Shown here piece after piece: positions 14,664-22,150 of a stretch of 41,032 nucleotides of DNA. Below the pieces are notes generated by a model. It was not told the DNA's origin. It saw only the letters and a program-made list of their open reading frames with translations, and did not search any database. Every line of letters starts with the position of its first letter. Positions within the stretch are counted from its first letter, which is position 1. Origin of the DNA: Clostridia bacterium (lineage in GTDB: Bacteria > Bacillota > Clostridia > Oscillospirales > CAG-272); assembly GCA_017453325.1 (NCBI GenBank), contig JAFTKK010000034.1, positions 1 to 41,032 of the forward strand, read 5' to 3'. Position numbers and translations under genes: made by a program.

Positions 14664-14692
14664 TTGACACCTCTGCCGCTATGTGTTATACT
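14664..14692 (+). promoter_or_regulatory. Promoter of the YwaF-like gene
   Basis: TTGACA, 17-nt spacer, TATACT, then AGAAAGGCGGTAAAAAT before the ATG. Both the promoter and the ribosome-binding-site region resemble those at 13668-13721. Confidence 0.85.
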
Positions 14693-14715
14693 TCTCTTAG
14701 AAAGGCGGTAAAAAT

Positions 14716-15513
14716 ATGTATTCTTTTTTACACAATCTTTTGTCGGATAAAAAGGGCGGAGAGATTTTCACCTTGTTTGGCGGGTGGCATTTTTTCTACG
14801 TGGTTTTGACCCTATTTGCCGTTGCCGGCCTTTGCTATCTTCTAAAAAATAAGGGAAACTGCGCAAAGCAAAAAGCTACCAAATCCGTGATAAGCATGGC
14901 CTTTGGTCTATACATAGCGGATTTCTTTTTGATGCCGTTGGCCTACGGCGAGATCGACATTGAAAAATTGCCGTTTCACGCTTGCACGGCCATGTGCGTG
15001 GCGTGCTTTTTGAGTCATTACAACGGCTTTCTTGAAAAATATCGCACGTCGTTTGTATTACTCGGCTTCATTTCAAATCTTGTCTATCTGATCTATCCTG
15101 CCGGCGTGATGTGGCACGCGGTGCATCCGCTATCTTACCGCGTCATACAAACCCTGCTGTTTCATAGCCTGATGACGATCTACGGATTTCTTGTATTGAT
15201 ATATGAGCACGGTCAATTCGACCTCAAAAAAAGCTACCGCGATCTGGCTGTCATTGTTTGTATGACGCTATGGGCAATGCTGGGCAATGCCATCTATAAC
15301 GGAACATCGGAGGGATATTCGCACTTTTTCAATTGGTTTTTTGTTGTCCGAGATCCCTTTTATGCCATTCCCGTGACGGTTGCGCCGTTTATCATGCCGT
15401 TTTTGAACGTTGCCGTATTTTTTGCGGCGGAAATCGCGGTGCATCTGATCCTGCGAGAGATACGCCGTAAAAAAGCCCAAAAAGCTTGTTGTCACTTTAA
15501 GGAGCAGAAATAA
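14716..15513 (+). CDS. YwaF/TMEM164-type integral membrane protein
   Basis: 265 residues with about seven membrane segments. The segment order and the conserved LPFHACTAMC motif around residue 86, followed by LYLIYPAGVMW-like and FHSLMTIYGF stretches, resemble the YwaF / TP0381 (TMEM164-like) family, whose bacterial role is not established. AAAGGCGG lies 8 nt before the ATG. The stop overlaps the start of the next gene by one base. AT-rich codon use sets it apart from the flanking genes. Family assignment is by pattern and should be moderately reliable. Confidence 0.75.
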   Translation: MYSFLHNLLSDKKGGEIFTLFGGWHFFYVVLTLFAVAGLCYLLKNKGNCAKQKATKSVISMAFGLYIADFFLMPLAYGEIDIEKLPFHACTAMCVACFLSHYNGFLEKYRTSFVLLGFISNLVYLIYPAGVMWHAVHPLSYRVIQTLLFHSLMTIYGFLVLIYEHGQFDLKKSYRDLAVIVCMTLWAMLGNAIYNGTSEGYSHFFNWFFVVRDPFYAIPVTVAPFIMPFLNVAVFFAAEIAVHLILREIRRKKAQKACCHFKEQK

Positions 15514-15842
15514 TGGGGTGTTTACTTGAAATATTTTTTGAAATCTTCATCACAGGCATTTTGGAAGTTACAACAGCTGTTTACTTCAAATTAGCCACGG
15601 TCTTTGTCCCCGACAAGACACACTCCGAAAAAGCCAAGGACACCGTCAAAAACATCGTGATAACCGCATCCGTGCTCCTGCTTCTTGTTTTGGTTTTCGG
15701 CATCATTTTCTTGTTGCCACCCTATCCCACGCTTCATTTGATTGGCAAATACATGACGTTCATCCCGTTATCTATCATAGGTATACAGGTTCTGCTCGGG
15801 ATCATTGTAACCGTCGTGAAAATAGCAAAAAACAAACGGTGA
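15513..15842 (+). CDS. Hypothetical small membrane protein
   Basis: 109 residues with three likely membrane segments (about 4-28, 46-68 and 81-102). No recognised family. The ATG overlaps the YwaF-like gene's TAA by one base and GGAGC lies upstream, so it is co-translated with that gene. No terminator is visible after it. Confidence 0.7.
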   Translation: MGCLLEIFFEIFITGILEVTTAVYFKLATVFVPDKTHSEKAKDTVKNIVITASVLLLLVLVFGIIFLLPPYPTLHLIGKYMTFIPLSIIGIQVLLGIIVTVVKIAKNKR

Positions 15843-15930
15843 TGATCTTCCGTCCCGTCTATCAATCGCCACCAATGGTACTGCACCGTTCGCGCGCATA
15901 ACGCTTTATCATAAATAATTTCAAAATATC

Positions 15931-15959
15931 TTGACTTCGGCACGCTTGTTTTTTATAAT
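15931..15959 (+). promoter_or_regulatory. Promoter of the MATE transporter gene
   Basis: TTGACT, 17-nt spacer, perfect TATAAT; about 85 nt before the ATG. Confidence 0.85.
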
Positions 15960-16043
15960 GACTTTAGCAGGCCTCGCTCTGCCTTCACAAGTCAAGCAAA
16001 CCCGCATGCGCCGTGCGGCGCACAGAAAAACACAGAGGTTATC

Positions 16044-17420
16044 ATGTTATTTTCAAAACGCGATCTGGCCAAAATCGTAATCCCGCTGATCATTCAGCAG
16101 CTCCTTGCCGTCACCATCGGCGCCGCCGACTCGGTGATGGTGGCCTATGCCGGCGAAGCGGCCGTTTCGGGCGTGTCGCTGATCAACACGCTGGATACGC
16201 TTTTGGTGATGGTTTTTACCTCGCTGGTGGCGGGAGGTGGCGTAGTGGTAGCACAGTCCCTCGGACGCGGCGATCCTGCGCTTGCCAGATCTTCCTCCAA
16301 GCAGCTGCTCTGGACGGCAACCGGCATTGCTATCGCGCTCACCGGCGTTGTTGTTCTGTGCCGCGTACCGCTGCTCAACCTGCTGTACGGCGATGTGGAG
16401 CCCGCGGTTATGGATAGTGCGCTCAGCTACTTTTTCTTCATGGCGCTCTCCTTTCCCTTCCTTGCCATTGAAAGCGCGTGTGCCGCGCTCTTTCGTACCA
16501 TGGGCAACACCGTTATCTCCATGGTGGTTTCCATCTGCATGAACCTCCTGAACGTCGGAGGCAACGCGCTGCTCATTATGCACTTTGAAATGGGCGCTGC
16601 AGGTGCCGCCATAGCCTCTTTGTTTGCCCGTATATGCGGCGCTGTGGTATTGCTTGTTTTGCTGCACAGCAAAAAGCGCGTGCTTTATTTTGAAAAGCTG
16701 CTGCACTACCGCCCCGATTTCAAGATCATCAAGTCTATTCTGCGCATTGGTGTGCCAAACGGTATTGAAAACGGCATGTTTCAGTTTGGCAAGCTCCTCA
16801 CGCAAAGCCTCATTTCCTCCATGGGTACAGCGGCCATTGCCGCCAATGCAGTAGCCTCCACCTTAGCCACCTTTCAGTATATGCCGGGCTCCGCCGCGGG
16901 CAGCACAATGGTCGCGGTGGTGGGCAGATGCATCGGTGCGGGCGAGCGAGAGCAGGCAAGGCGCTATACCCGTATGCTCACAAGCTTGACGTATTTCTGC
17001 GTTTGGTTCATTTGTGGGCTGACGTTCCTTTTGGCTTCTCCCCTCATCAGCCTATACAAGCTCTCGCCCGAGTCGGGTGAGCTTTCCTACCAAATGATCA
17101 TGCTGCACGCCATCTGTGCCTGCGTGATCTGGCCCATGGCCTTCACCCTGCCCCACGCCTTCCGTGCCGCCAGCGACGTGAAATACCCGCTGGTGATCTC
17201 CATGCTCTCGATGTGGCTGTTCCGCGTGGCACTCAGCTATGTCTTTTCGCTGCAAACCGTCAACGTGTTCGGCCTTGAATTGCAGGGGCTCGCCCTCGGC
17301 GCCATCGGCGTGTGGCTGGCGATGTCGGTCGATTGGCTCTTCCGCGCGCTGCTGTTTTTCCTGCGCTATCTGCGCGGAAAATGGTTGCAGGTTTACGACA
17401 GGCTAAACCCCGTCGCCTGA
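16044..17420 (+). CDS. MATE-family efflux transporter
   Basis: 458 residues with the twelve-helix pattern of MATE exporters, which use a Na+ or H+ gradient to expel cationic drugs and metabolites. Typical segments are MLFSKRDLAKIVIPLIIQQL, IGAADSVMVAYAGEAAVSGVSL, LGRGDPALARSSSKQLLW (loop 2-3) and AAIAANAVASTLATFQYMPG in the second half, which repeats the first-half motif. GAGGT is a modest ribosome binding site. It has its own promoter; no functional link to the fucosidase operon downstream is evident. Confidence 0.93.
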   Translation: MLFSKRDLAKIVIPLIIQQLLAVTIGAADSVMVAYAGEAAVSGVSLINTLDTLLVMVFTSLVAGGGVVVAQSLGRGDPALARSSSKQLLWTATGIAIALTGVVVLCRVPLLNLLYGDVEPAVMDSALSYFFFMALSFPFLAIESACAALFRTMGNTVISMVVSICMNLLNVGGNALLIMHFEMGAAGAAIASLFARICGAVVLLVLLHSKKRVLYFEKLLHYRPDFKIIKSILRIGVPNGIENGMFQFGKLLTQSLISSMGTAAIAANAVASTLATFQYMPGSAAGSTMVAVVGRCIGAGEREQARRYTRMLTSLTYFCVWFICGLTFLLASPLISLYKLSPESGELSYQMIMLHAICACVIWPMAFTLPHAFRAASDVKYPLVISMLSMWLFRVALSYVFSLQTVNVFGLELQGLALGAIGVWLAMSVDWLFRALLFFLRYLRGKWLQVYDRLNPVA

Positions 17421-17507
17421 GCAAGGCCACCGCACCCTTGCACACACTTGAAGAATTTTATTATATAATTGGCACATATCGTACAAGAAAATCTTTGAAA
17501 AATGTAC

Positions 17508-17513
17508 TATAAT
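17508..17513 (+). promoter_or_regulatory. Probable -10 box of the fucosidase operon
   Basis: TATAAT 32 nt before the ATG. The -35 position 17 nt upstream (AAGAAA) is poor, so an activator may be needed, as is common for glycan-use genes. Confidence 0.45.
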
Positions 17514-17544
17514 ACAATCAAATCACAACAAAGGAGATTGGGAT

Positions 17545-18789
17545 ATGTCTGTTCCACAGCCTTTACCCTATATTGAAAGATTTGAAAAGCTTGGCCTTGG
17601 TATGTTTGTGCACTGGGGTCTTTACTCTCAGCTCGGCATGGGTGAGTGGACCTACCACCTGCACCACCGCGACATGGCGGAATACAAGCAGCTGATGCAC
17701 ACCTTTACCGCCGAGGATTTCAACGCCGAGGAGCTGGTGCTGACCGCCAAGGAGGCGGGCTGCAACTACATTACGCTGACCACGCGCCACCACGAGGGCT
17801 TTTCGCTGTACGACACCTGCGGCCTTTGCGATTTCGATGCCCCGCACAGTGCTGCGGGACGAGATCTGATCCGCGAATTTGTGGACGCCTGCAACAAGCA
17901 CGGCATCCTGCCCTTTTTCTACCACACCACGCTTGATTGGTATCAAACGGATTTTAAAGAGGATTTTGACGCCTATCTTGAATATCTGCGCAAAAGCGTA
18001 GAGGTGCTTTGCAAGAACTACGGCAAGATCGGCGGTCTGTGGTTTGACGGCAACTGGAGCAAACCGAATGCGGATTGGAAGGAGAGCGAGCTCTATGCCA
18101 CCATCCGCAAATACCAGCCGGAAGCCATCATCGTCAACAACACGGGGCTCTCCAATCGCGGCGAGCTCGGTCACCCCGAGATCGATTCCGTGACCTTTGA
18201 GCAGGGCCGTCCCACGCCGATGAAGCGTGACGGTATGCAAAAATACGTAGCCGCCGAAATGTGCCACACCTTAAACGACCATTGGGGCATTGGCGAGCTG
18301 GACTTTAACTACCAATCCCCCGCTTCGATCATCGAGCATCTGTGTGCCTGCCGCAAGGTAGGTGCAAACTACCTCCTCAACATCGGCCCCACGGCGCAGG
18401 GCGGCATTGATCCCATGCAGCGTGAGCTGATGCGCATCCTCGGCAAATGGATGAAGCTGTACGGCGAGGCCATTTACAAGGGCAAGCCACACGCGGCCAC
18501 CTCGCAAAGCACCAAAAACTTCATTTTGCAGGGCGAGGATAGCCTCTACATTTTCATACACGACCTTGGCAAGGTTGGCAGCGTCAACGTCACGGTCGGT
18601 GGCAAATACGCGGGCGCACACACCTTTAACCGTGTGCCTGAAGAGATTGAGGAGATCGCATGGATGGATAACGGCGAGGTGCTCCCCTTTTCGCAGCAGA
18701 ACGGCATTTTGACCTTTAATGCCACCGGCTACCCCTACGGTATGTCCACCTGCGTGCGCGTGGCCAAGGCCAAGCTGAAAAAGCAATGA
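17545..18789 (+). CDS. Alpha-L-fucosidase, GH29 family
   Basis: Removes alpha-linked fucose from glycans by a retaining mechanism. FEKLGLGMFVHWGLYS, then GCNYITLTTRHHEGFSLYDT and GGLWFDGNWS are the GH29 hallmarks; Asp168 in WFDG is the expected nucleophile. 414 residues: catalytic domain plus a short C-terminal beta domain, no added carbohydrate-binding module. No signal peptide, so it probably acts in the cytoplasm on imported oligosaccharides. AAAGGAG precedes the ATG at 7 nt. It overlaps the next, membrane-protein gene by 4 nt (ATGA). Confidence 0.93.
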   Translation: MSVPQPLPYIERFEKLGLGMFVHWGLYSQLGMGEWTYHLHHRDMAEYKQLMHTFTAEDFNAEELVLTAKEAGCNYITLTTRHHEGFSLYDTCGLCDFDAPHSAAGRDLIREFVDACNKHGILPFFYHTTLDWYQTDFKEDFDAYLEYLRKSVEVLCKNYGKIGGLWFDGNWSKPNADWKESELYATIRKYQPEAIIVNNTGLSNRGELGHPEIDSVTFEQGRPTPMKRDGMQKYVAAEMCHTLNDHWGIGELDFNYQSPASIIEHLCACRKVGANYLLNIGPTAQGGIDPMQRELMRILGKWMKLYGEAIYKGKPHAATSQSTKNFILQGEDSLYIFIHDLGKVGSVNVTVGGKYAGAHTFNRVPEEIEEIAWMDNGEVLPFSQQNGILTFNATGYPYGMSTCVRVAKAKLKKQ

Positions 18790-19238
18790 TGAAGCCCCAT
18801 TTTCAAACCGAGCAAGGCAAACGCCTTTACCGCATTTGCAAGATCATGGCAGTCACGCTCGGCGCGCTTTATCTCCTGACGTGGCTGATCGTAACGCTGA
18901 TCGCTGCGCTGGACGATGCGCCGCTCGCGTCACCCGTTTGGGGGCTTTTCTTCCTATGCGGCTCGCTCCCCCTGGTGTTACCGCTTGCAGCCGCCGTGCT
19001 GCTCGCAAGAAGGATCTTGATCGTCAAAACAAACAACCTCTCCCCGCAGCGCCAAAAAGCCGAAATCATCCTTGCCATCGCGACATATGCTTTGGTTTTT
19101 GCGGCGGCTTTTTGCGGTGTGCTGTGGCTGGCTGGACTTTACGTGCTGATGTATGTCGCCATTGCCCTGTTGGTGCTGGCGCTCCTGATCCGTATTCCCT
19201 ATCTCATCCTGCAAAAAAAGAAAGCTCGCCCCGGGTAG
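18786..19238 (+). CDS. Hypothetical membrane protein co-translated with the fucosidase
   Basis: 150 residues with four likely membrane segments (about 19-40, 51-75, 95-115 and 117-138) and a Lys/Arg-rich tail. No recognised family. The start overlaps the fucosidase stop. The terminator that ends the operon begins inside its last codons. Confidence 0.7.
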   Translation: MMKPHFQTEQGKRLYRICKIMAVTLGALYLLTWLIVTLIAALDDAPLASPVWGLFFLCGSLPLVLPLAAAVLLARRILIVKTNNLSPQRQKAEIILAIATYALVFAAAFCGVLWLAGLYVLMYVAIALLVLALLIRIPYLILQKKKARPG

Positions 19239-19257
19239 GCGAGCTTTCTTTTTTTGG
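19218..19257 (+). terminator. Terminator of the fucosidase operon
   Basis: 13-bp perfect stem AAGAAAGCTCGCC / GGCGAGCTTTCTT with a 7-nt loop and a T run. The left arm lies in the coding sequence and the stop codon is in the loop edge. Confidence 0.92.
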
Positions 19258-19329
19258 CATCATATCATCTCTTTTTTCTCAAAATCTTACTGTTTTACCT
19301 TTTTTTCACCCACAAAGCAAAAAATCTGC

Positions 19330-19335
19330 TATAAT
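19330..19335 (+). promoter_or_regulatory. -10 box upstream of the GH3 leader element
   Basis: TATAAT directly before the inverted-repeat element. The -35 region is weak (no good match at 16-18 nt). Confidence 0.45.
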
Positions 19336-19342
19336 GGATACA

Positions 19343-19620
19343 ATAGCCGAAGAGAGCCGGACACACAAGCCCCTCGGCGCAACATTTTTGCATCTTTTGC
19401 CGCGTCGCGGCTTGTAAGGTATTACATGACCGCGCCGCGCCACAGCAAAATCTGCGAAAAATCTTTCAGCCGAGAGGTGCTTCGCAGTTTCGGCAGAGCA
19501 AAAAGGTGGCATGACAAGGGAAAGGGGCGCAGTCATATGCGGATATGACAAGGCGCTTTCCCACAGTTAGGGCGCGTTTTTGCCTGCCCAAACCTTGCGG
19601 GTTCGGCTCTCTTCGGCTAT
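19343..19620. repeat. 278-bp element bounded by inverted repeats (MITE-like or structured leader)
   Basis: The ends are a perfect 17-bp inverted repeat (ATAGCCGAAGAGAGCCG at the left, its complement at the right) that extends to 27 bp with 3 mismatches. Inside are further strong stems: GGGAAA/TTTCCC enclosing GCGC/GCGC and GTCATAT-GCGG-ATATGAC (about 19517-19571), CTGCGAA/TTCGCAG, and GCCGC-GTC-GCGGC. There is no gene inside. It fits a miniature inverted-repeat element inserted between a promoter and the GH3 gene, or a large structured 5' RNA. A clear target duplication is not visible. It does not carry the T-box or any riboswitch core I know. Confidence 0.7.
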
Positions 19621-19647
19621 AGCCTTATCAAGAGAGGAGCCTGTTTT

Positions 19648-21264
19648 ATGCGTATACCGAAATTGGAAGAAATGACACTGCGAGAAAAGATCAATCAAAC
19701 CATCGTTGTACTGATGGAAAAGGGCAAAACAAGCGATATTGCCCCAGGCGCGGCCTTTTTCTTCGGCCAGATCATTACCGAGGCCGATGAAGCGGGGCTT
19801 GAAGAGCTGCGCGATTACGTGCGTGATCTCGCCGAAAAATGTGACATCCCGCCCCTCATTACCTCGGATTTTGAGAACGGCTGCGGCAGCATGGTTAGAG
19901 CCCTCACCCCCCTGCCCTTTATGATGGGACTGGGTGCTACGAACGATGCCGAAACCGCTTATAACTACGGCAAGGTCACGGCAATAGAGGCGCGCTCGAT
20001 TGGTGCCAACTGGACCTTTTCTCCCGTTTCCGACCTCAACCGCAACCGGCGCAACCCGCTTGTCAACAACCGTGGCATGACCGACAATACCGACCTCGCC
20101 GTCAAAATGCTGCCCGAGATCGTGCGCGGTATGCAGGATCACGGCCTTTCTGCCTGCGCCAAGCATTTCCCCGGTGACGGTATGGATTACCGCGACCAGC
20201 ACATCACCACCACCTATAACACCTGCACGCTTGAGGACTGGAAAAACACCTACGGGAAGGTCTTTTCCGAAATGATCGCCGCAGGCGTTGATTCGATCAT
20301 GGCAGGGCACATCGGCCTGCCTGCTTACCAAAAGGAGCGCGCGCCGCGCTTTGATATGCCCCTGCCCGCCACCCTCTCGCGTGAGCTGATCACCGATCTG
20401 TTAAAGGGTGAGATGGGCTTTGACGGCATCGTCGTGACCGACGCCATCAACATGGGCGGCTTTTCGGGCTGGTATGACACCATGGAGCAAACCGAGATCG
20501 AATCCTTCAAGGCGGGCTGCGATATGATGCTGTGGCCGAGCAAAAATTATGCTGACAACCTCGAAAAAGCCATCCTCTCGGGCGAGGTGCCCATGTCGCG
20601 CCTCGACGACGCCGTTTCGCGCATCCTGCGCGTCAAGGAAAAGCGCGGCTTGTTTTCGGAAAACCGTCAGCTCTTCCGCGACGTGACCGACGAGGAAAAG
20701 GACTTTATCAAGGCATTTCAGCAGCACTGCGCCGAACAGAGCATCACGCTTTTGCGCGACAAAGCGGGACGCTTCCCCCTTTCCCCTGAAAAAACGCCCA
20801 AGATCGGCATTTCCGTCATTGCCGAGCATGAGCCTGCCAAGGCCGAAGCACTCGCGCTCAAGACCGAGTTTGAAAAACGCGGCTTCACCGTCAGCTACAA
20901 CGACGCCGACAAGGTGTCGCTCGACGAAACAAAGGCCTTTTACGCCGAAAACGATCTGATCCTTTACGCCGCCTTTTCCCGCCCGTTCCGTCCCATCGGC
21001 TTCCTTGACTATACCCTCGGACGCGCCAAAAAGGTGCAAAATATGTTTATCCCCGACCACGCCGTCGATAAGGTAATGGTGGTCTCCTTCGGCTCGCCTT
21101 ATTTTGTCGATCAGTATTTTGAAAAAGCACAGACCTATGTGAATGCCTATTCGATGCTCTCCTGTGCGGCCAAGGCCTTTGTGCGCGCTGCGTGCGGTGA
21201 GATCCCGTTCATGGGCACCTCTCCCGTGGAGCTGATGAACAGCAAGGGATTTGTCAAGGCGTAA
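19648..21264 (+). CDS. Glycoside hydrolase family 3, beta-N-acetylhexosaminidase-like
   Basis: 538 residues: TIM barrel with the NagZ-type motif AKHFPGDGMDYRDQH (about residues 171-185; the His of D-Q-H is the expected acid/base in this subgroup, although GDG replaces the usual GHG), nucleophile Asp in IVVTDAINMGG, and a second alpha/beta domain (about 360-538) that resembles the C-terminal GH3 domain. Probable role: removal of terminal beta-GlcNAc or related sugar from wall or glycan fragments. There is no signal peptide. GAGAGGAG precedes the ATG. It lies directly behind the 278-bp inverted-repeat element. Confidence 0.87.
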   Translation: MRIPKLEEMTLREKINQTIVVLMEKGKTSDIAPGAAFFFGQIITEADEAGLEELRDYVRDLAEKCDIPPLITSDFENGCGSMVRALTPLPFMMGLGATNDAETAYNYGKVTAIEARSIGANWTFSPVSDLNRNRRNPLVNNRGMTDNTDLAVKMLPEIVRGMQDHGLSACAKHFPGDGMDYRDQHITTTYNTCTLEDWKNTYGKVFSEMIAAGVDSIMAGHIGLPAYQKERAPRFDMPLPATLSRELITDLLKGEMGFDGIVVTDAINMGGFSGWYDTMEQTEIESFKAGCDMMLWPSKNYADNLEKAILSGEVPMSRLDDAVSRILRVKEKRGLFSENRQLFRDVTDEEKDFIKAFQQHCAEQSITLLRDKAGRFPLSPEKTPKIGISVIAEHEPAKAEALALKTEFEKRGFTVSYNDADKVSLDETKAFYAENDLILYAAFSRPFRPIGFLDYTLGRAKKVQNMFIPDHAVDKVMVVSFGSPYFVDQYFEKAQTYVNAYSMLSCAAKAFVRAACGEIPFMGTSPVELMNSKGFVKA

Positions 21265-21320
21265 AGCGCGGGGCAAAATTTCATCTTTTCATATAATTCC
21301 AAAAAAAGTAAAAATTCCCC

Positions 21321-21349
21321 TTGACAAAGTTCGGTTTCACATGCATAAT
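21321..21349 (+). promoter_or_regulatory. Promoter of the PH-like membrane-protein gene
   Basis: TTGACA, 17-nt spacer, CATAAT. The transcript would have a leader of about 120 nt containing a CATGATT-TTTTAT-AATCATG hairpin (21364-21383). Confidence 0.8.
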
Positions 21350-21475
21350 ATTAGGTGAGCATACATGATTTTTTATAATCATGCACGCTTGGCACGCAAG
21401 AACGCTTGGTTAGATTGCTGGAGCCCGGCGGCACTTACGGTGCGATGACTTTTACATTTTGAAAGGAGAACAGCA

Positions 21476-22069
21476 ATGAGACTCGCACAAAACGAACACG
21501 TCATCGGCGAATGGGAATACGCCGAGGCAAAAGCCAAGAAGGGCTTTAAATCAAACAAAACGACCGGCTCGCTGGTTCTGACCAACAAGCGCATCGTGCA
21601 CGATCTGGTTGACAAGCGCTCCATTACGCGCAAAGAGGTACACCTCAACCAAGTCGTTTCCATCGATTATTACCACAGCAAGCTCCCGAACTTCTGGGCT
21701 ATCGTTCAGATCATTCTCGGCATCCCGCTTTGCCTTGTGATCGTTGGTATTTTCATGATCAAGAGCGCCGTTGCCAAGCTGAACGCAGGCGACTTTATCA
21801 TGGAGATCACCACCGAGGGTGTTAAGGATACCGCTATGAGCATTGGCAGCAGCAAGGATAACGCCGTTGGTGCAGAAGCCGGCGCACACCTTCTCAGCAG
21901 CCTGCTCGGTGCCGTCTTCGGCCTTGTTTTGCTTCCCTTCAAGCTTATTTTGGGCATTTTCGGTATTCACTTCGGTCGCACTACCGTAAAGATGCACATC
22001 AACCACGAAGTGATCAATGAGATCATCGACAGTCTCGGCGCAGCCGTGCTTGACAGCAAGCAGCTCTAA
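21476..22069 (+). CDS. PH-like domain membrane protein of unknown function
   Basis: 197 residues. The first 70 residues (GSLVLTNKRIVHDLVDKRSI, then EVHLNQVVSIDYYHSK) have the L-x-x-T-x-x-R-I/L pattern of bacterial PH-like domains. A hydrophobic hairpin follows (about 75-97), then AGDFIMEITTEGVKDTAM, which resembles a second half of such a domain, and another hydrophobic segment (about 140-160). GAAAGGAG lies upstream of the ATG. It stands alone between a promoter and a strong terminator. Role unknown; stress or membrane sensing would be guesswork. Confidence 0.65.
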   Translation: MRLAQNEHVIGEWEYAEAKAKKGFKSNKTTGSLVLTNKRIVHDLVDKRSITRKEVHLNQVVSIDYYHSKLPNFWAIVQIILGIPLCLVIVGIFMIKSAVAKLNAGDFIMEITTEGVKDTAMSIGSSKDNAVGAEAGAHLLSSLLGAVFGLVLLPFKLILGIFGIHFGRTTVKMHINHEVINEIIDSLGAAVLDSKQL

Positions 22070-22096
22070 TACATCCGATGCCGCCCCGGCGGTATA

Positions 22097-22141
22097 AAAA
22101 AGATATGCGCTACACATTTTGTGTAGCGCATATCTTTTTTT
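22097..22141. terminator. Bidirectional terminator between the PH-like and GH2 genes
   Basis: Long near-perfect stem AAAAGATATGCGCTACACA / TGTGTAGCGCATATCTTTT with a TTT loop. T runs exist on both strands, serving the convergent genes. Confidence 0.93.
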
Positions 22142-22150
22142 GTTTAAAAA

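Noticed and set aside
19343..19620. T-box or known riboswitch in the GH3 leader
   Set aside because: No T-box GGTGGNACCGCG-type core or antiterminator, and the gene is a glycosidase; kept as an unclassified repeat/leader.
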